Shown: positions 7,029-17,842, counted from the stretch's first letter. The stretch is 39,517 nt of DNA from Candidatus Metaruminococcus caecorum (GCA_904420045.1 CAJFTY010000020.1:1-39517), one strand, 5' to 3'. The notes: generated by a model from the sequence alone, not told the origin. Numbers and translations are program-made.

Positions 7029-9653
7029 TTATTCGATGGGGGTGTCGTCCTGGGCGCGCTCCAGCAGTTTGTCCAAAGAGCCGTCGTTTTCATCCGGCTG
7101 CTCCTGCTGACCGCCCTCTGAGGGCTCCGCCTCCAGGGCGCTTTCCTCGCTTTCCAGGGCTTTGCGCTCCTCCTCGGAAAGTTCCTCGCCCTCGGCCTGC
7201 TCCACCTGGGCGGTTTCCTCCTCCTCGTCGTGCTCTGCCCGGGCGAAGGTGACAAGCTTGGCGTCCCCGGTCATCCGCATGACCCGCACACCGGAGGCGT
7301 ACCGGGACATGACGTTGACGTCGCTGACCCGGATGCGGATAATAACGCCGTCGCTGGCGATCAAGATTAGGTCGTCGGTGTCGTCCACAACCTTAATGCC
7401 GATCACATGGCCTTTTTCCTCGCTGACCTTGTAGTTGATCTTGCCGAAGCCGCCGCGGGACTGAGGCTTGTATTCGCTGATGGGGCTGCGCCGTCCCTGG
7501 CCCTTGTCGGTCACGGTCATCACCGTGGCGCCCTCCCGCAGGCGGGCCATGCCCACCACCAGGTCGTCGTCCCGCAGCTTGATGGCACGTACGCCCCGGG
7601 CGGACCGGGACAACGGCCGCGCCTGGGATTCGTGAATCCGGATGGCCATGCCGTTTTTGGTGGCGACGATCAGGTCGCATTCCCCGTCGGTGAGGCGCAC
7701 CCCCGCCAGCTCGTCCTCCTCGCCCAGGGTGATGGCGATCAGGCCGTTTTTCCGCACGTTTTTGTACGCCTGGAGCTCGGTGCGCTTGATGATTCCCTGA
7801 CGGGTGACCATCACCAAATACTGGTCGGGGTCAAAGTCGGTGACTTTTATCATGGCGGTCACTTTTTCTTCCCCTTCAATGGGAATCAGATTCACAATAT
7901 TCGTGCCCCGGCTGTTTCGGCTGCCCTCGGGGATTTCATAGCATTTTAACTTGTACATCCGGCCCATGTTGGTGATAAACAGCACGTTGTCGTGGGTGGA
8001 GCTGATAAACAGATCCTCCACAAAGTCCTCTTCCCGCTGCTTCATGCCGGATACGCCCCGTCCTCCCCGCTTCTGGGTCTTATAGGCGTCCACCGGCTGG
8101 CGTTTGATGTAGCCGTAGTGGGTCAGGGTGACCACACAGTCCTCCTGGGGAATCAGGTCCTCAATGTCCACCTCGCCTGAGACGTTCATGATCTCGGTGC
8201 GGCGCTCGTCCCCGTATTTTTTGCGCATCTCCAAAAGCTCGTCCTTGACGATGCCCAGCACAAGCTGGTGATCCCCCAGGATCCGCTCGTATTCCGCGAT
8301 CTTTTCCATCAGTCCGTTTAGCTCGGCCTCCAGCTTTTCCCGTTCCAGGCCGGTTAAACGGCCCAAGGGCATCTGGACGATGGCGGTGGCCTGCACTTCG
8401 GTTAAGCCGAACCGCTCCATCAGGTTTTCCTTGCCTTCCGGAATGCTCTTGGAAGAACGCAGGATGTTGATGACCTCGTCGATGTTGTCCAGGGCAGTCT
8501 GCAAGCCCTCCAAAATATGGGCGCGCTCCCGGGCCTTGCGCAGGTCGAACTCGGTGCGCCGCCGGATGACGTCGCACTGGAAATCCACATAGTGCTCGAG
8601 CATCTCCTTTAAGGACATGACCTTGGGCTTGCCGTCCACCAGCGCCAGGCTGATAACGCCCACTGTCTCCTGCATGGAGGTAAAGGAATACAGCTGGTTT
8701 AACACTACCTGGGGATTGGCGGTCATCTTCAGCTCGATGACCATCCGCATGCCGTCCCGGTCGGATTCGTCCCGCAGGTCGGAAATCCCCTCGATCCGCT
8801 TGTTTTTCACATGCTCCGCGATGTTCTGGATCAGCCGCGCCTTGTTGACCATATAGGGCAGCTCGGTGACCACAATCCGGAACCGGCCGGTCTTGGTCTC
8901 CTCAATGTCCGCCCGGGCCCGCAGGGCGATTTTGCCCCGTCCGGTGGCGTAGGCAGCCCGGATGCCCGCCCGGCCCATAATGATCCCCCCGGTGGGGAAA
9001 TCCGGGCCCTTGATAAATTCCATCAGATCTTCCAGCCCCGCGTCCGGATTGTCGATCAGGCAGCAGATGGCGTCTACCACCTCCCGCAGGTTATGGGGCG
9101 GGATGTTGGTGGCCATGCCCACCGCGATGCCGGTGGAGCCGTTGACCAACAGGTTCGGAAACCGGCTGGGAAGCACCGTGGGCTCCTTTAACCGGTCGTC
9201 GTAGTTGGAGGCAAAGTCCACCGTCTCCTTGTCGATGTCCGACAGCATATCCATGGACATCTTAGCCATTTTTGCCTCGGTGTAACGGTAGGCAGCCGGA
9301 GGATCGCCGTCGATGGAGCCGAAGTTTCCGTGGCCGTCCACCAGCGGGTAACGCAGGGAAAAATCCTGGGCCAGACGCACCAGCGCGTCGTACACCGACG
9401 CGTCGCCGTGAGGGTGATACCGGCCCAGCACCGAACCCACGGTGTCCGCGCATTTGCGGTACGCCTTTTCGGGGTACAGACCGTTTTCGTACATGGTGTA
9501 TAAAATCCGCCGGTGCACCGGCTTTAAGCCGTCCCGCACGTCGGGCAGGGCCCGGCTGACGATGACCGACATGGAGTAATCCAAAAAGGATTTTTTCATT
9601 TCCTTTTCGATGTCCACGGGAATTACTTTGGTATCCTCGCTATACAAACTCAA
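7029..9653 (-). CDS. gyrA: DNA gyrase subunit A
   Basis: An 874-residue breakage-reunion subunit of gyrase, which introduces negative supercoils with GyrB. The catalytic tyrosine is in AAYRYTEAK (Tyr124). The GyrA box in the C-terminal wrapping domain, QKRGGRG, identifies gyrase rather than topoisomerase IV. In the quinolone-resistance region the sequence is [11 protein letters not shown], so the position equivalent to E. coli Ser83 is Ala85 and Asp87 is Asp89. The C terminus is a strongly acidic tail of about 65 residues. It has a TTG start at 9653. A second in-frame TTG at 9647 has better spacing (6 bases) from AAGGTGA, so the protein may be two residues shorter. It is last in the dnaA-gyrA cluster, 32 bases after the two-TM gene. 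Confidence 0.98.
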   Translation of the reverse strand: MSLYSEDTKVIPVDIEKEMKKSFLDYSMSVIVSRALPDVRDGLKPVHRRILYTMYENGLYPEKAYRKCADTVGSVLGRYHPHGDASVYDALVRLAQDFSLRYPLVDGHGNFGSIDGDPPAAYRYTEAKMAKMSMDMLSDIDKETVDFASNYDDRLKEPTVLPSRFPNLLVNGSTGIAVGMATNIPPHNLREVVDAICCLIDNPDAGLEDLMEFIKGPDFPTGGIIMGRAGIRAAYATGRGKIALRARADIEETKTGRFRIVVTELPYMVNKARLIQNIAEHVKNKRIEGISDLRDESDRDGMRMVIELKMTANPQVVLNQLYSFTSMQETVGVISLALVDGKPKVMSLKEMLEHYVDFQCDVIRRRTEFDLRKARERAHILEGLQTALDNIDEVINILRSSKSIPEGKENLMERFGLTEVQATAIVQMPLGRLTGLEREKLEAELNGLMEKIAEYERILGDHQLVLGIVKDELLEMRKKYGDERRTEIMNVSGEVDIEDLIPQEDCVVTLTHYGYIKRQPVDAYKTQKRGGRGVSGMKQREEDFVEDLFISSTHDNVLFITNMGRMYKLKCYEIPEGSRNSRGTNIVNLIPIEGEEKVTAMIKVTDFDPDQYLVMVTRQGIIKRTELQAYKNVRKNGLIAITLGEEDELAGVRLTDGECDLIVATKNGMAIRIHESQARPLSRSARGVRAIKLRDDDLVVGMARLREGATVMTVTDKGQGRRSPISEYKPQSRGGFGKINYKVSEEKGHVIGIKVVDDTDDLILIASDGVIIRIRVSDVNVMSRYASGVRVMRMTGDAKLVTFARAEHDEEEETAQVEQAEGEELSEEERKALESEESALEAEPSEGGQQEQPDENDGSLDKLLERAQDDTPIE

Positions 9654-9685
9654 TCACCTTTTCTTTTTCCGGCGGCTCCGGAATT

Positions 9686-10597
9686 TTATTGTTCCGATTC
9701 GGGCGCAGGGTCTTTTTCTGCTTCCAGCGGCTTTTTCTCAGCGGGTTTCACCGCTTTTTCCGTTGCCAGAAACTCGCTTTCATCCATAAAGTTGTCGTTC
9801 AGGGCGTTTTTGAGCAGCAGGCGGAGCTGTTCCATTGTCTGCTCTCCGGTGCAGCGCAGCGGCACCACAAACAATCGCTCCCGGCCCACCATGACAATTA
9901 GCATATCCTTGCGGGCCACCGCTTTGACCTGATCGTCCACATATTTGATGCGGTACATGGCGCTGCCTTCCCCCACCAGCACACTGTCGTCGTAAAATTT
10001 GAGCTTAAACCGGTCGTCCACCGAATCGGAGGCCGCGGCGGTGCTTTTCCGGTGGCGGTAGGGCAGGTACCACAAAAAGCCCGCCACGGTGGCGCACACC
10101 AGCATCATAAAATACCCCAGCCCGTAAGAGGGGGTCATGACAACCGAGATCAGGTACAGAACGAAGATCACCGCTAAAATTGCCGTGTAGATCATGTTCC
10201 GCTTGAAGATCACCCGCTTTTGGAACAACAAAAGCGCAGGAGAAATCTCCTCCCCCTTCAGGTCGTATTCCACCTCGATCCCATCCCGGCCCTCGTATTC
10301 TTCCGCGAGGTTTTCCTCCGGTTTCGGCGTGATAGGCTCGGAATCCCCAAAAGCCTCGCTGGTCAGGGGCGGCTGCGCCTTTTTTTCCATTTCGTCGATC
10401 TTTTTCACCGCGTCGCCAAAGTTTTCTTCTTCCGCCAAGGCCATAGCCTCATACAGGTCGGCTTTTTCATCCGCATCTTTGATGTTGCCGCCGAAGGTTT
10501 CCTCCACCGTCTGGGTATTTTCCTGGGAGGCCTGCTCCTGCTCTTCGGTGGAAGCCTGGCCGCCGTTGATACGTTCCTTCTGATTTTCTTCGGTCAT
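9686..10597 (-). CDS. Two-TM membrane protein with YcxB-like C-terminal domain
   Basis: A 303-residue protein between gyrB and gyrA. Residues 1-115 are acidic, Glu/Gln-rich and probably disordered. Two hydrophobic segments follow (about 135-154 and 159-179). The C-terminal part (about 195-275, from DRFKLKFYDDSVLV) resembles the YcxB-like domain of Firmicute membrane proteins, which is PH-like in fold, and a charged tail ends the protein. The topology suggests both ends are cytoplasmic. The ATG at 10597 was chosen because it follows the gyrB stop by 40 bases, whereas the longer frame would overlap gyrB. Function is unknown. Its position suggests only cotranscription with gyrase, not a gyrase role. 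Confidence 0.7.
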   Translation of the reverse strand: MTEENQKERINGGQASTEEQEQASQENTQTVEETFGGNIKDADEKADLYEAMALAEEENFGDAVKKIDEMEKKAQPPLTSEAFGDSEPITPKPEENLAEEYEGRDGIEVEYDLKGEEISPALLLFQKRVIFKRNMIYTAILAVIFVLYLISVVMTPSYGLGYFMMLVCATVAGFLWYLPYRHRKSTAAASDSVDDRFKLKFYDDSVLVGEGSAMYRIKYVDDQVKAVARKDMLIVMVGRERLFVVPLRCTGEQTMEQLRLLLKNALNDNFMDESEFLATEKAVKPAEKKPLEAEKDPAPESEQ

Positions 10598-10637
10598 CGT
10601 TTTGTTCCAGCCTTTCTTGGAGTATACGGGAAAATCC

Positions 10638-12623
<1,986 letters not shown>

Positions 12624-12890
12624 TTAAAAAAGCGTTCGATAGGTCTGCCCCGCCCGCTTTTTCAGCGTCTGCGCGCTGATCTGGGAGATATAGACCACAG
12701 TTTTTCCCTCATGCTGGCAGACGATAAAGGATTTTGGCATCTCGTAGGAAACGGTGACCACCCTCCCCTCCAGCTCAGCCTGGCGCAAAAACGCCTTGGT
12801 ATGCTTGGAAAGGGAGGAATTTTCAATGTCAAAGATCCCGACAATCTCCTTTTGCAGGACCACGGTATCCTGTCCCAGATGAAGATACAT
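12624..12890 (-). CDS. remB: RemB/YaaB-type extracellular matrix regulator (DUF370)
   Basis: An 88-residue DUF370-family protein. The start MYLHLGQDTVVLQKE and the segment IVGIFDIENSSLSKHTKAF fit the family. B. subtilis YaaB/RemB sits at the same place, between recF and gyrB, and the related RemA is a DNA-binding activator of matrix genes. The ATG at 12890 is preceded by AAAAGGAG; a 14-residue upstream extension has no such signal. The specific role here is inferred from synteny. Confidence 0.9.
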   Translation of the reverse strand: MYLHLGQDTVVLQKEIVGIFDIENSSLSKHTKAFLRQAELEGRVVTVSYEMPKSFIVCQHEGKTVVYISQISAQTLKKRAGQTYRTLF

Positions 12891-12935
12891 AAATCGGCTC
12901 CTTTTCGGATGCGGTTGCCGGTTTTGATGCAACCG

Positions 12936-14063
12936 TCACAACGTTTTTTCGGCGGTCAGGCCGCCGTTTTGAATGTGGAACACGGTTCCTTCCCTCAGCC
13001 GGAAGGTGTTGGCCGCATCGCAGCAGGTCAAAAACACCTGAAACTGCTGCACGTGGTTGAGAATATAGTCCTGGCGGGCCGCGTCCAGCTCGCTCATCAC
13101 ATCGTCCAAAAGCATCACGGGATTTTCCCCGGTGACGGTTTTTAAGATCTGCGCCTCCGACAGCTTTAGGGCCAGCACTGTGCTGCGCTGCTGCCCCTGG
13201 GAACCGTAGGTGCGAAGCTCTCTGCCGTCCATCATCAGCTCCAGGTCGTCCCGGTGGATGCCCACCGTGGTAAAGCCCAGCCGCAGATCCTGTTCATAAC
13301 TTTGTTTGACCGCCTGATAGTAGGTCCCAATGGCCTCGTCGGTGTAAGCGGTGATCTCCTCCCCCTGGGGGAAGGCGGTGGAGCGGTAAAACGCCGATAA
13401 GGTCTCGGCGTTTTCTTTTGCAAACCCCCGGTAGAATTCCGCCGCTGACCGGCTGATTTTTTGAGCGTACTCCTGCCGGTAGATGGTCAGAATGGTGCCC
13501 AGCTTTGCCATCTGCAAATCCCACACATCCAGGGTGTCCCGCAGGTCGGGAAACCGCACCACGTCCTTTAACAGGGCGTTGCGCTGAGCCAGCACTTTTT
13601 CATACTGGCTTAAATACTCCCGGTACCGCAGATTGATTTGACAGACGGCGGCGTCCATGAATTTACGCCGCACCCCCGGGCCATCCCGCACCAAAGACAG
13701 ATGGGCGGGCGAGAACACCACGCAGGCCACCCGGCCGCTCAAGGCGCTCTGGCTCTCCTGGGGAACCCCGTTTAAAAAGACCTTTTTCCGGTCCTTTCCC
13801 CCTAGAACCAGCCGAGCGTTCTGCTCCCGAACCTCATCCTCGAAGGTGAGGGTGAGCTCCGCTGAAGGGCAGTCGAACCGGATCATCTCCTTTTCGTGGG
13901 CGCCGCGAAAGCTCTTGTTGCCGGAAAACAGCCAGATAGCTTCGATGATGTTGGTCTTTCCCTGGGCGTTGTCCCCATAGATCACATTGCTGGATGGGGA
14001 AGCCTCCAGCACAAGCTGCTGAAGATTCCGAAAATTGACCGCTTGCAGCCGCTTGATCCTCAT
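12936..14063 (-). CDS. recF: DNA replication and repair protein RecF
   Basis: A 375-residue SMC/ABC-type ATPase that with RecO and RecR loads RecA at gaps and supports replication restart. It has a Walker A (GDNAQGKTN, about residues 30-38), an ABC signature-like segment (YGSQGQQRSTVLALKL) and a Walker B (VMLLDDVMSELD). The start MRIKRLQAVNFRN is typical, and ATG at 14063 follows AAGGGG. It lies 40 bases downstream of yaaA. Confidence 0.97.
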   Translation of the reverse strand: MRIKRLQAVNFRNLQQLVLEASPSSNVIYGDNAQGKTNIIEAIWLFSGNKSFRGAHEKEMIRFDCPSAELTLTFEDEVREQNARLVLGGKDRKKVFLNGVPQESQSALSGRVACVVFSPAHLSLVRDGPGVRRKFMDAAVCQINLRYREYLSQYEKVLAQRNALLKDVVRFPDLRDTLDVWDLQMAKLGTILTIYRQEYAQKISRSAAEFYRGFAKENAETLSAFYRSTAFPQGEEITAYTDEAIGTYYQAVKQSYEQDLRLGFTTVGIHRDDLELMMDGRELRTYGSQGQQRSTVLALKLSEAQILKTVTGENPVMLLDDVMSELDAARQDYILNHVQQFQVFLTCCDAANTFRLREGTVFHIQNGGLTAEKTL

Positions 14064-14103
14064 AGAAACACAAAACCCCTTGCGGATTGGATATTCCGTC
14101 CAG

Positions 14104-14322
14104 TCATTCCGCTGTCACTTCAAATTCTTCGCCGTTTGCGAAAACCACGTCCCCCGGGCGAATTTTTTTCCCCCGCTGGAGGCAAACCTCGCCGTTTACC
14201 AGGACTTTTCCGCTTACAATCAGCTCTTTTCCATGGCCGCCGGTGTCCACCGCGCCGGAGAATTTTAAAAGCTGGTCCAGCTTGATCCACTCGGTGCGGA
14301 TCGAAATGGTTTCTCGGTTCAT
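14104..14322 (-). CDS. yaaA: S4-domain RNA-binding protein YaaA
   Basis: A 72-residue small S4-domain protein. The S4 RNA-binding core is seen from IKLDQLLKFSGAV through SGKVLVNGEVCLQRGKKIR to PGDVV. Small YaaA proteins lie between dnaN and recF in Firmicutes and have been linked to ribosome assembly. The ATG at 14322 follows GAAAGGG, 21 bases after the dnaN stop. Confidence 0.92.
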   Translation of the reverse strand: MNRETISIRTEWIKLDQLLKFSGAVDTGGHGKELIVSGKVLVNGEVCLQRGKKIRPGDVVFANGEEFEVTAE

Positions 14323-14343
14323 AAAAGGGAACCCTTTCTCACA

Positions 14344-15453
14344 TTAAGATTCGGTTTTCAGCCGCACCGGCAGCACCAGGAACAAAAAGTTGTCCGAAGA
14401 AAGAGGCACCACTTTGATGGGAGAAAGGGCTCCTCCCATTTCCAGGTACACCTCGTCGCAGCCGGTGGCCTTTAGCGCGTCGATCATATATTTGTTGTTA
14501 AAGCCGATGGTGACCGGATCCCCTTCGATCTGGGCGGGGACGCTGTCAAACACCTTGCCCATGGAGGTGGTGCAGGAAATCTGAATGGAATCGTCCTCGA
14601 ACACGCTTTTGATGGGGCTTTTAATCCGGTCGGTGATGATGATGGAAGCCCGCTCAATGCTGGAGGAAAAGTCTTTGACCGATATTTTCACCTGAGTGGT
14701 GTGTTGTTTCGGGATGGCGGACTGATAATCCAGAAACTGTCCTTCCAGAAGTCTTGAAATAATGGTGTAGCCCGCGATCTCAAACAGGATGTGCTTGCTG
14801 CTCACGTTGACCTTGACCGCCTGATCCTCTTCGTCGGGGAGGAGCTTGCAGACTTCCGAAAGGGTTTTGCCCGGCACCACAAAGGAAAAATCCTCGCTGA
14901 CGTTTACTTTTTCCTTGCGCATGGCCAGACGGTATCCGTCCACCGAGACGATGTTTAAAACCCCGTCCTTTAAATCGAACAGGGAGCCGGTGTGCACCGG
15001 CGTCTGTTCGGTCACCGCTACGGCGAACAGGGTCTGGTTAATCATGTTCTTTAACAGAAAACAGGGCATGGAAAAATTCCGTTCGTCTTTTAACACCGGC
15101 ATGTCCGGATATTCGGCGGTGCTGATTCCCAGAATGGTGAATTCCGCTCCTCCCCCTTTAATCAGGGTGAGCAGCTTGTCGTCTGTGCTCAAAGAAATTT
15201 CGTCCGACGGCATTTTCCGGAGAATTTCCGAAAACAGCCGGGCGTTTAACACCACCGAACCTTCTTGCTCCATGGAAACCGGAATGGTCTTGATGATCCC
15301 CAAGTCCAGGTTGTATCCGGTCAGGGTCAGTTGTCCGTCTTTGCACACCAGTAAAATTCCTTCCAGTGCAATCAAGGTGGATTTGGATGCAACGGCAAGT
15401 GAAACGTTAAAAACCGCTTCGCTCAAGTTTTTTTTGTCGCAGCTAAATTTCAT
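14344..15453 (-). CDS. dnaN: DNA polymerase III beta subunit (sliding clamp)
   Basis: A 369-residue ring clamp that tethers the replicative polymerase to DNA. The N terminus MKFSCDKKNLSEAV and the three repeated clamp domains spread along the protein fit DnaN, and length matches the family (about 370). The C-terminal LSSDNFLFLVLPVRLK is the characteristic end. The ATG at 15453 is preceded by GGAGGG; the long in-frame extension upstream runs through origin sequence and is not coding. It is separated from dnaA by the 330-base origin region. Confidence 0.98.
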   Translation of the reverse strand: MKFSCDKKNLSEAVFNVSLAVASKSTLIALEGILLVCKDGQLTLTGYNLDLGIIKTIPVSMEQEGSVVLNARLFSEILRKMPSDEISLSTDDKLLTLIKGGGAEFTILGISTAEYPDMPVLKDERNFSMPCFLLKNMINQTLFAVAVTEQTPVHTGSLFDLKDGVLNIVSVDGYRLAMRKEKVNVSEDFSFVVPGKTLSEVCKLLPDEEDQAVKVNVSSKHILFEIAGYTIISRLLEGQFLDYQSAIPKQHTTQVKISVKDFSSSIERASIIITDRIKSPIKSVFEDDSIQISCTTSMGKVFDSVPAQIEGDPVTIGFNNKYMIDALKATGCDEVYLEMGGALSPIKVVPLSSDNFLFLVLPVRLKTES

Positions 15454-15783
15454 AACAGGTCCCTCCGGCTGATCAATGGGTGATTTGCGTCTTTTTAGAA
15501 AGAAAAGAATAAGAATCAATATAGAAGTAGTAGTAGGAGCGGTTGAAATGGGGCAAAGTCTTGATTTTCCCTTGTCCCACGGGGGTTTGTCCCAGATTTT
15601 AGCCAGTGGACAATCCGTCGTAAATTTGTTGAATTCCACCGGCGTGTCAAACTTTTCCACGGGTGTGTTGAAAACTCTGTGGGGAAAGTTGAAAGTTTGT
15701 AAAAAAATCGGTGGAAAATACAAGGAGTCATGAAACTGGGGAAAAAGTTGTTGAAAAGGTTGAAAACAAAATTGGGGGAAAAC
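15454..15783. other. oriC: Origin of replication, dnaA-dnaN part, with putative unwinding element
   Basis: This gene-free stretch holds degenerate DnaA boxes: TTTTCCACG (15653-15661, plus), TTTTCCACC (15710-15718, minus) and two TTTTCAACA (15666-15674 and 15749-15757, minus). Read in the dnaA-to-dnaN direction, these are followed by a GC-rich hexamer (15537-15542), a CTACTACTACTTCTA tract (15522-15536, minus) and an AT-rich stretch (15491-15521). That order, boxes then GC-rich cluster then DnaA-trios then AT-rich DNA, matches the basal unwinding system described for B. subtilis oriC. Function is inferred from architecture. Confidence 0.75.
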
Positions 15784-17130
15784 TCAGTTATCCCGGATAT
15801 TTTTAATGATATCGTCGATGATTTCCTTTTGGTGGCTGTCTTTTTTCATCGTTTTTTCAACTTGTTGGATGGCGTAGACGATGGTGGCGTGGTCCCGTCC
15901 ACCAAATTCCTCCCCGATGGAGGAAAGAGACATCTGGGTGATCTCCCGCACGATGTAAATGGACACCTGACGGGCCATGGAGATCTGGGCCGCCCGCTTT
16001 TTGGAGCGGATGTCCTCCGCGCTCACCGAAAAGGTGCGGGCCACCTCGCCGATGATCCGCTCCACCGTGACGGGGACGGGCTGGTTGTCGTTTAAAATAT
16101 CCCGGATGACGTTCTGCGCCACGGTGATGGAGGGCGGCGAGCCCGCCAGCAGCTTGTACGCCTTGATTTTTTTCACCGCGCCTTCCAGCTGGCGGATGTT
16201 GTTTTTCAGCCGGTTGGCGATGAATTCCGCCACTTCGTCGGGGATTTCGATGTGCAAAAGCTCCGCTTTGCGGCGGATGATGGCGATTCTGGTTTCAAAA
16301 TCCGGCGGGGAAATATCGGTGAGCAGGCCCCACTCGAACCGGGTGCGCAGCCGCTCTTCCAAGGTCTTGATGTCCTTGGGCGGACGGTCGGAGGTGAGCA
16401 CGATCTGCTTGCCCAACTGATGGAGCTCGTTAAAAGTGTAGAAAAATTCCTCCTGGGTGCTTTCCTTGCCGGCGATAAACTGAATATCGTCCACCAAAAG
16501 CAGATCGGCGCCCCGGTATTTGTTGTGAAAATCATGGCCCTGTCCCCGCCCGATGGAGGCGATCAACTCGTTGGTAAACGCCTCGCCGCTGACAAAGATG
16601 ATGTTGGTGTCGGGCTTGGTCTGCTTGACATAGTTGCTGATGGCCAGCAGAAGGTGGGTTTTTCCAAGGCCGGAGGGGCCGTAGATAAACAGCGGGTTGT
16701 AGCTGCCCGCCTGTTTTTCCGCTACCGCCTTGCAGGCCGCGTATGCGAAGTTATTCGAGCTCCCCACGATAAAGGTGTCGAAGGTGTACTCGTAATCCCC
16801 GCCTTCAAAGGAAGGGTCGTCCTCGGAGAAAGCGGGGGCCTGGGGCTGCTGCGCGGCGCCCTGGTCGGGTTTTTGCGCCAGATCGTCCTCGGTTAGGATT
16901 CCGATCTCGATTTCAAAGCCCAGCACATCGGTAAAGGCTTTTTCCAGAAGATTTTTGTATTTCTGCTCGACGATCTTTTTCTGAAAATCGCTTTTGACAA
17001 ATAAAAAAGCGGTGTTATCCTCAAACTTGACCGGTTCAATCGGCTGGATCCAAAGGCTGTACGCCACATCGGTGATCTGCTGGGCGCACAGGCTTTTCAC
17101 ATGATTGAACACCTCCAGAAAGGATTCCAT
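15784..17130 (-). CDS. dnaA: Chromosomal replication initiator protein DnaA
   Basis: A 448-residue AAA+ initiator. Domain I (about 1-80) precedes a short Gln/Pro/Ala-rich domain II. The AAA+ domain has Walker A YGPSGLGKTH (about 150-159) and Walker B LLLVDDIQF, and the C-terminal domain IV has the DnaA signature GGRDHATIVYAIQQVE. It binds TTATCCACA-type boxes and melts the origin. The ATG at 17130 follows GGGAGGT; the 31-residue upstream extension is promoter-proximal leader. It is transcribed away from rpmH. Confidence 0.98.
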   Translation of the reverse strand: MESFLEVFNHVKSLCAQQITDVAYSLWIQPIEPVKFEDNTAFLFVKSDFQKKIVEQKYKNLLEKAFTDVLGFEIEIGILTEDDLAQKPDQGAAQQPQAPAFSEDDPSFEGGDYEYTFDTFIVGSSNNFAYAACKAVAEKQAGSYNPLFIYGPSGLGKTHLLLAISNYVKQTKPDTNIIFVSGEAFTNELIASIGRGQGHDFHNKYRGADLLLVDDIQFIAGKESTQEEFFYTFNELHQLGKQIVLTSDRPPKDIKTLEERLRTRFEWGLLTDISPPDFETRIAIIRRKAELLHIEIPDEVAEFIANRLKNNIRQLEGAVKKIKAYKLLAGSPPSITVAQNVIRDILNDNQPVPVTVERIIGEVARTFSVSAEDIRSKKRAAQISMARQVSIYIVREITQMSLSSIGEEFGGRDHATIVYAIQQVEKTMKKDSHQKEIIDDIIKNIRDN

Positions 17131-17242
17131 GTTGAAAAGTACCTCCCACTGCAAAATAAGAAAAGATCCGGTGGAATACCGGTGGAAAATAGGAGGAATT
17201 TCGGTTGAATCACAAATTTCCAATCATTTTCCCTGAATTCTT

Positions 17243-17271
17243 ATTTTAGCAAATTTTCATTCAAGTTTCAA
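17243..17271 (-). promoter_or_regulatory. Predicted dnaA promoter
   Basis: On the minus strand TTGAAA (17266-17271), a 17-base spacer and TAAAAT (17243-17248), with TG one base before the -10 box. The leader to the dnaA start is about 105 bases. Confidence 0.65.
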
Positions 17272-17273
17272 GT

Positions 17274-17282
17274 TTTTCCACA
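17274..17282 (+). promoter_or_regulatory. DnaA box adjoining the dnaA promoter
   Basis: TTTTCCACA matches the TTWTNCACA consensus at all positions. It lies two bases upstream of the dnaA -35 box, where bound DnaA would be expected to affect its own transcription. Confidence 0.7.
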
Positions 17283-17392
17283 AAGTAATTGTTATATATT
17301 TAAAATAGTATAAATAGGGCTTGAAAGCTGGGGAGTCAAAGCAGCCCTTCTGGATTTCACCGGGGGTTTGCAAAGAAAATCAGCAAAATCGC

Positions 17393-17422
17393 TTGACAAG
17401 CTCCTAAAACCTGATATATACT
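17393..17422 (+). promoter_or_regulatory. Predicted rpmH promoter
   Basis: A perfect TTGACA (17393-17398) is followed 18 bases later by TATACT (17417-17422). A TATATA at 17415-17420 gives an alternative 16-base spacing. The leader to rpmH is about 125 bases. Confidence 0.65.
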
Positions 17423-17550
17423 ATTACCTTGCAGGGTTTCGCCTGTTTGAGGACAGGTTTAAAACCAAAATTCTGGCAATCAGACGGCGCTGTTGCCGAA
17501 TGGATAATTGCTTCGTGTGTTTGGCACACGCTCGAAGGGAGGTTACGCAG

Positions 17551-17685
17551 ATGAAACGGACTTATCAGCCCAAAAAGCTCCAGAGAAAAAAGGAACATGG
17601 ATTCCGCAAGAGAATGGCCACTAAAAACGGGCGTAAAGTTTTGGCTCGCAGACGTGCAAAAGGCAGAAAGACATTAACCTATTAA
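17551..17685 (+). CDS. rpmH: 50S ribosomal protein L34 (bL34)
   Basis: A 44-residue, very basic ribosomal protein with the family start [19 protein letters not shown], normal length and the RRRAKGRK tail. The ATG at 17551 follows GAAGGGAGG; the frame stays open upstream to 17368, but that part is promoter and leader. It is the first gene of the plus-strand arm leaving the origin, followed by rnpA. Confidence 0.98.
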   Translation: MKRTYQPKKLQRKKEHGFRKRMATKNGRKVLARRRAKGRKTLTY

Positions 17686-17700
17686 GCCAGGGCGTTGTGC

Positions 17701-17724
17701 AGACCACAAATTTTTTTGTGGTCT
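17701..17724 (+). terminator. Hairpin after rpmH without a clean T-tract
   Basis: A 10-bp perfect stem (17701-17710 with 17715-17724) has a TTTT loop. No U-run follows the stem, so it may protect the rpmH mRNA end or act in a switch with the next hairpin rather than terminate. Confidence 0.5.
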
Positions 17725-17768
17725 GTTCCCGCTTATAATGGGTTTTGGGCGGATTTGCCCAATCTTTG

Positions 17769-17799
17769 GACCACACGTTCGCCGGTGGTCTTTTCTTTT
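17769..17799 (+). terminator. Partial terminator or attenuator between rpmH and rnpA
   Basis: A 6-bp stem GACCAC/GTGGTC (17769-17774 with 17785-17790) is followed by TTTTCTTTT. The stem sequences repeat those of the preceding hairpin, so alternative pairing is possible. It ends 44 bases before the rnpA start. Confidence 0.5.
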
Positions 17800-17842
17800 A
17801 AAAAACGCATTTTCAGACGGCGGTAAGCCCAGGGGAAGTTTT

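Larger units (their letters stand above)
17131..17392. other. oriC: Origin of replication, dnaA-rpmH part
   Basis: This intergenic stretch contains one exact DnaA box, TTTTCCACA (17274-17282, plus), next to an AT-rich run (17283-17318). In the dnaA leader two near-repeats lie back to back, CCGGTGGAATA (17169-17179) and CCGGTGGAAAA (17179-17189); the second reads TTTTCCACC on the minus strand. With the dnaA-dnaN spacer this makes a bipartite origin of the Firmicute type. Confidence 0.7.

Noticed and set aside
15454-15723. N-terminal extension of the dnaN frame
   Set aside because: The segment is origin sequence with DnaA-box-like repeats. ATG at 15453 has a good ribosome binding site and the normal clamp start.
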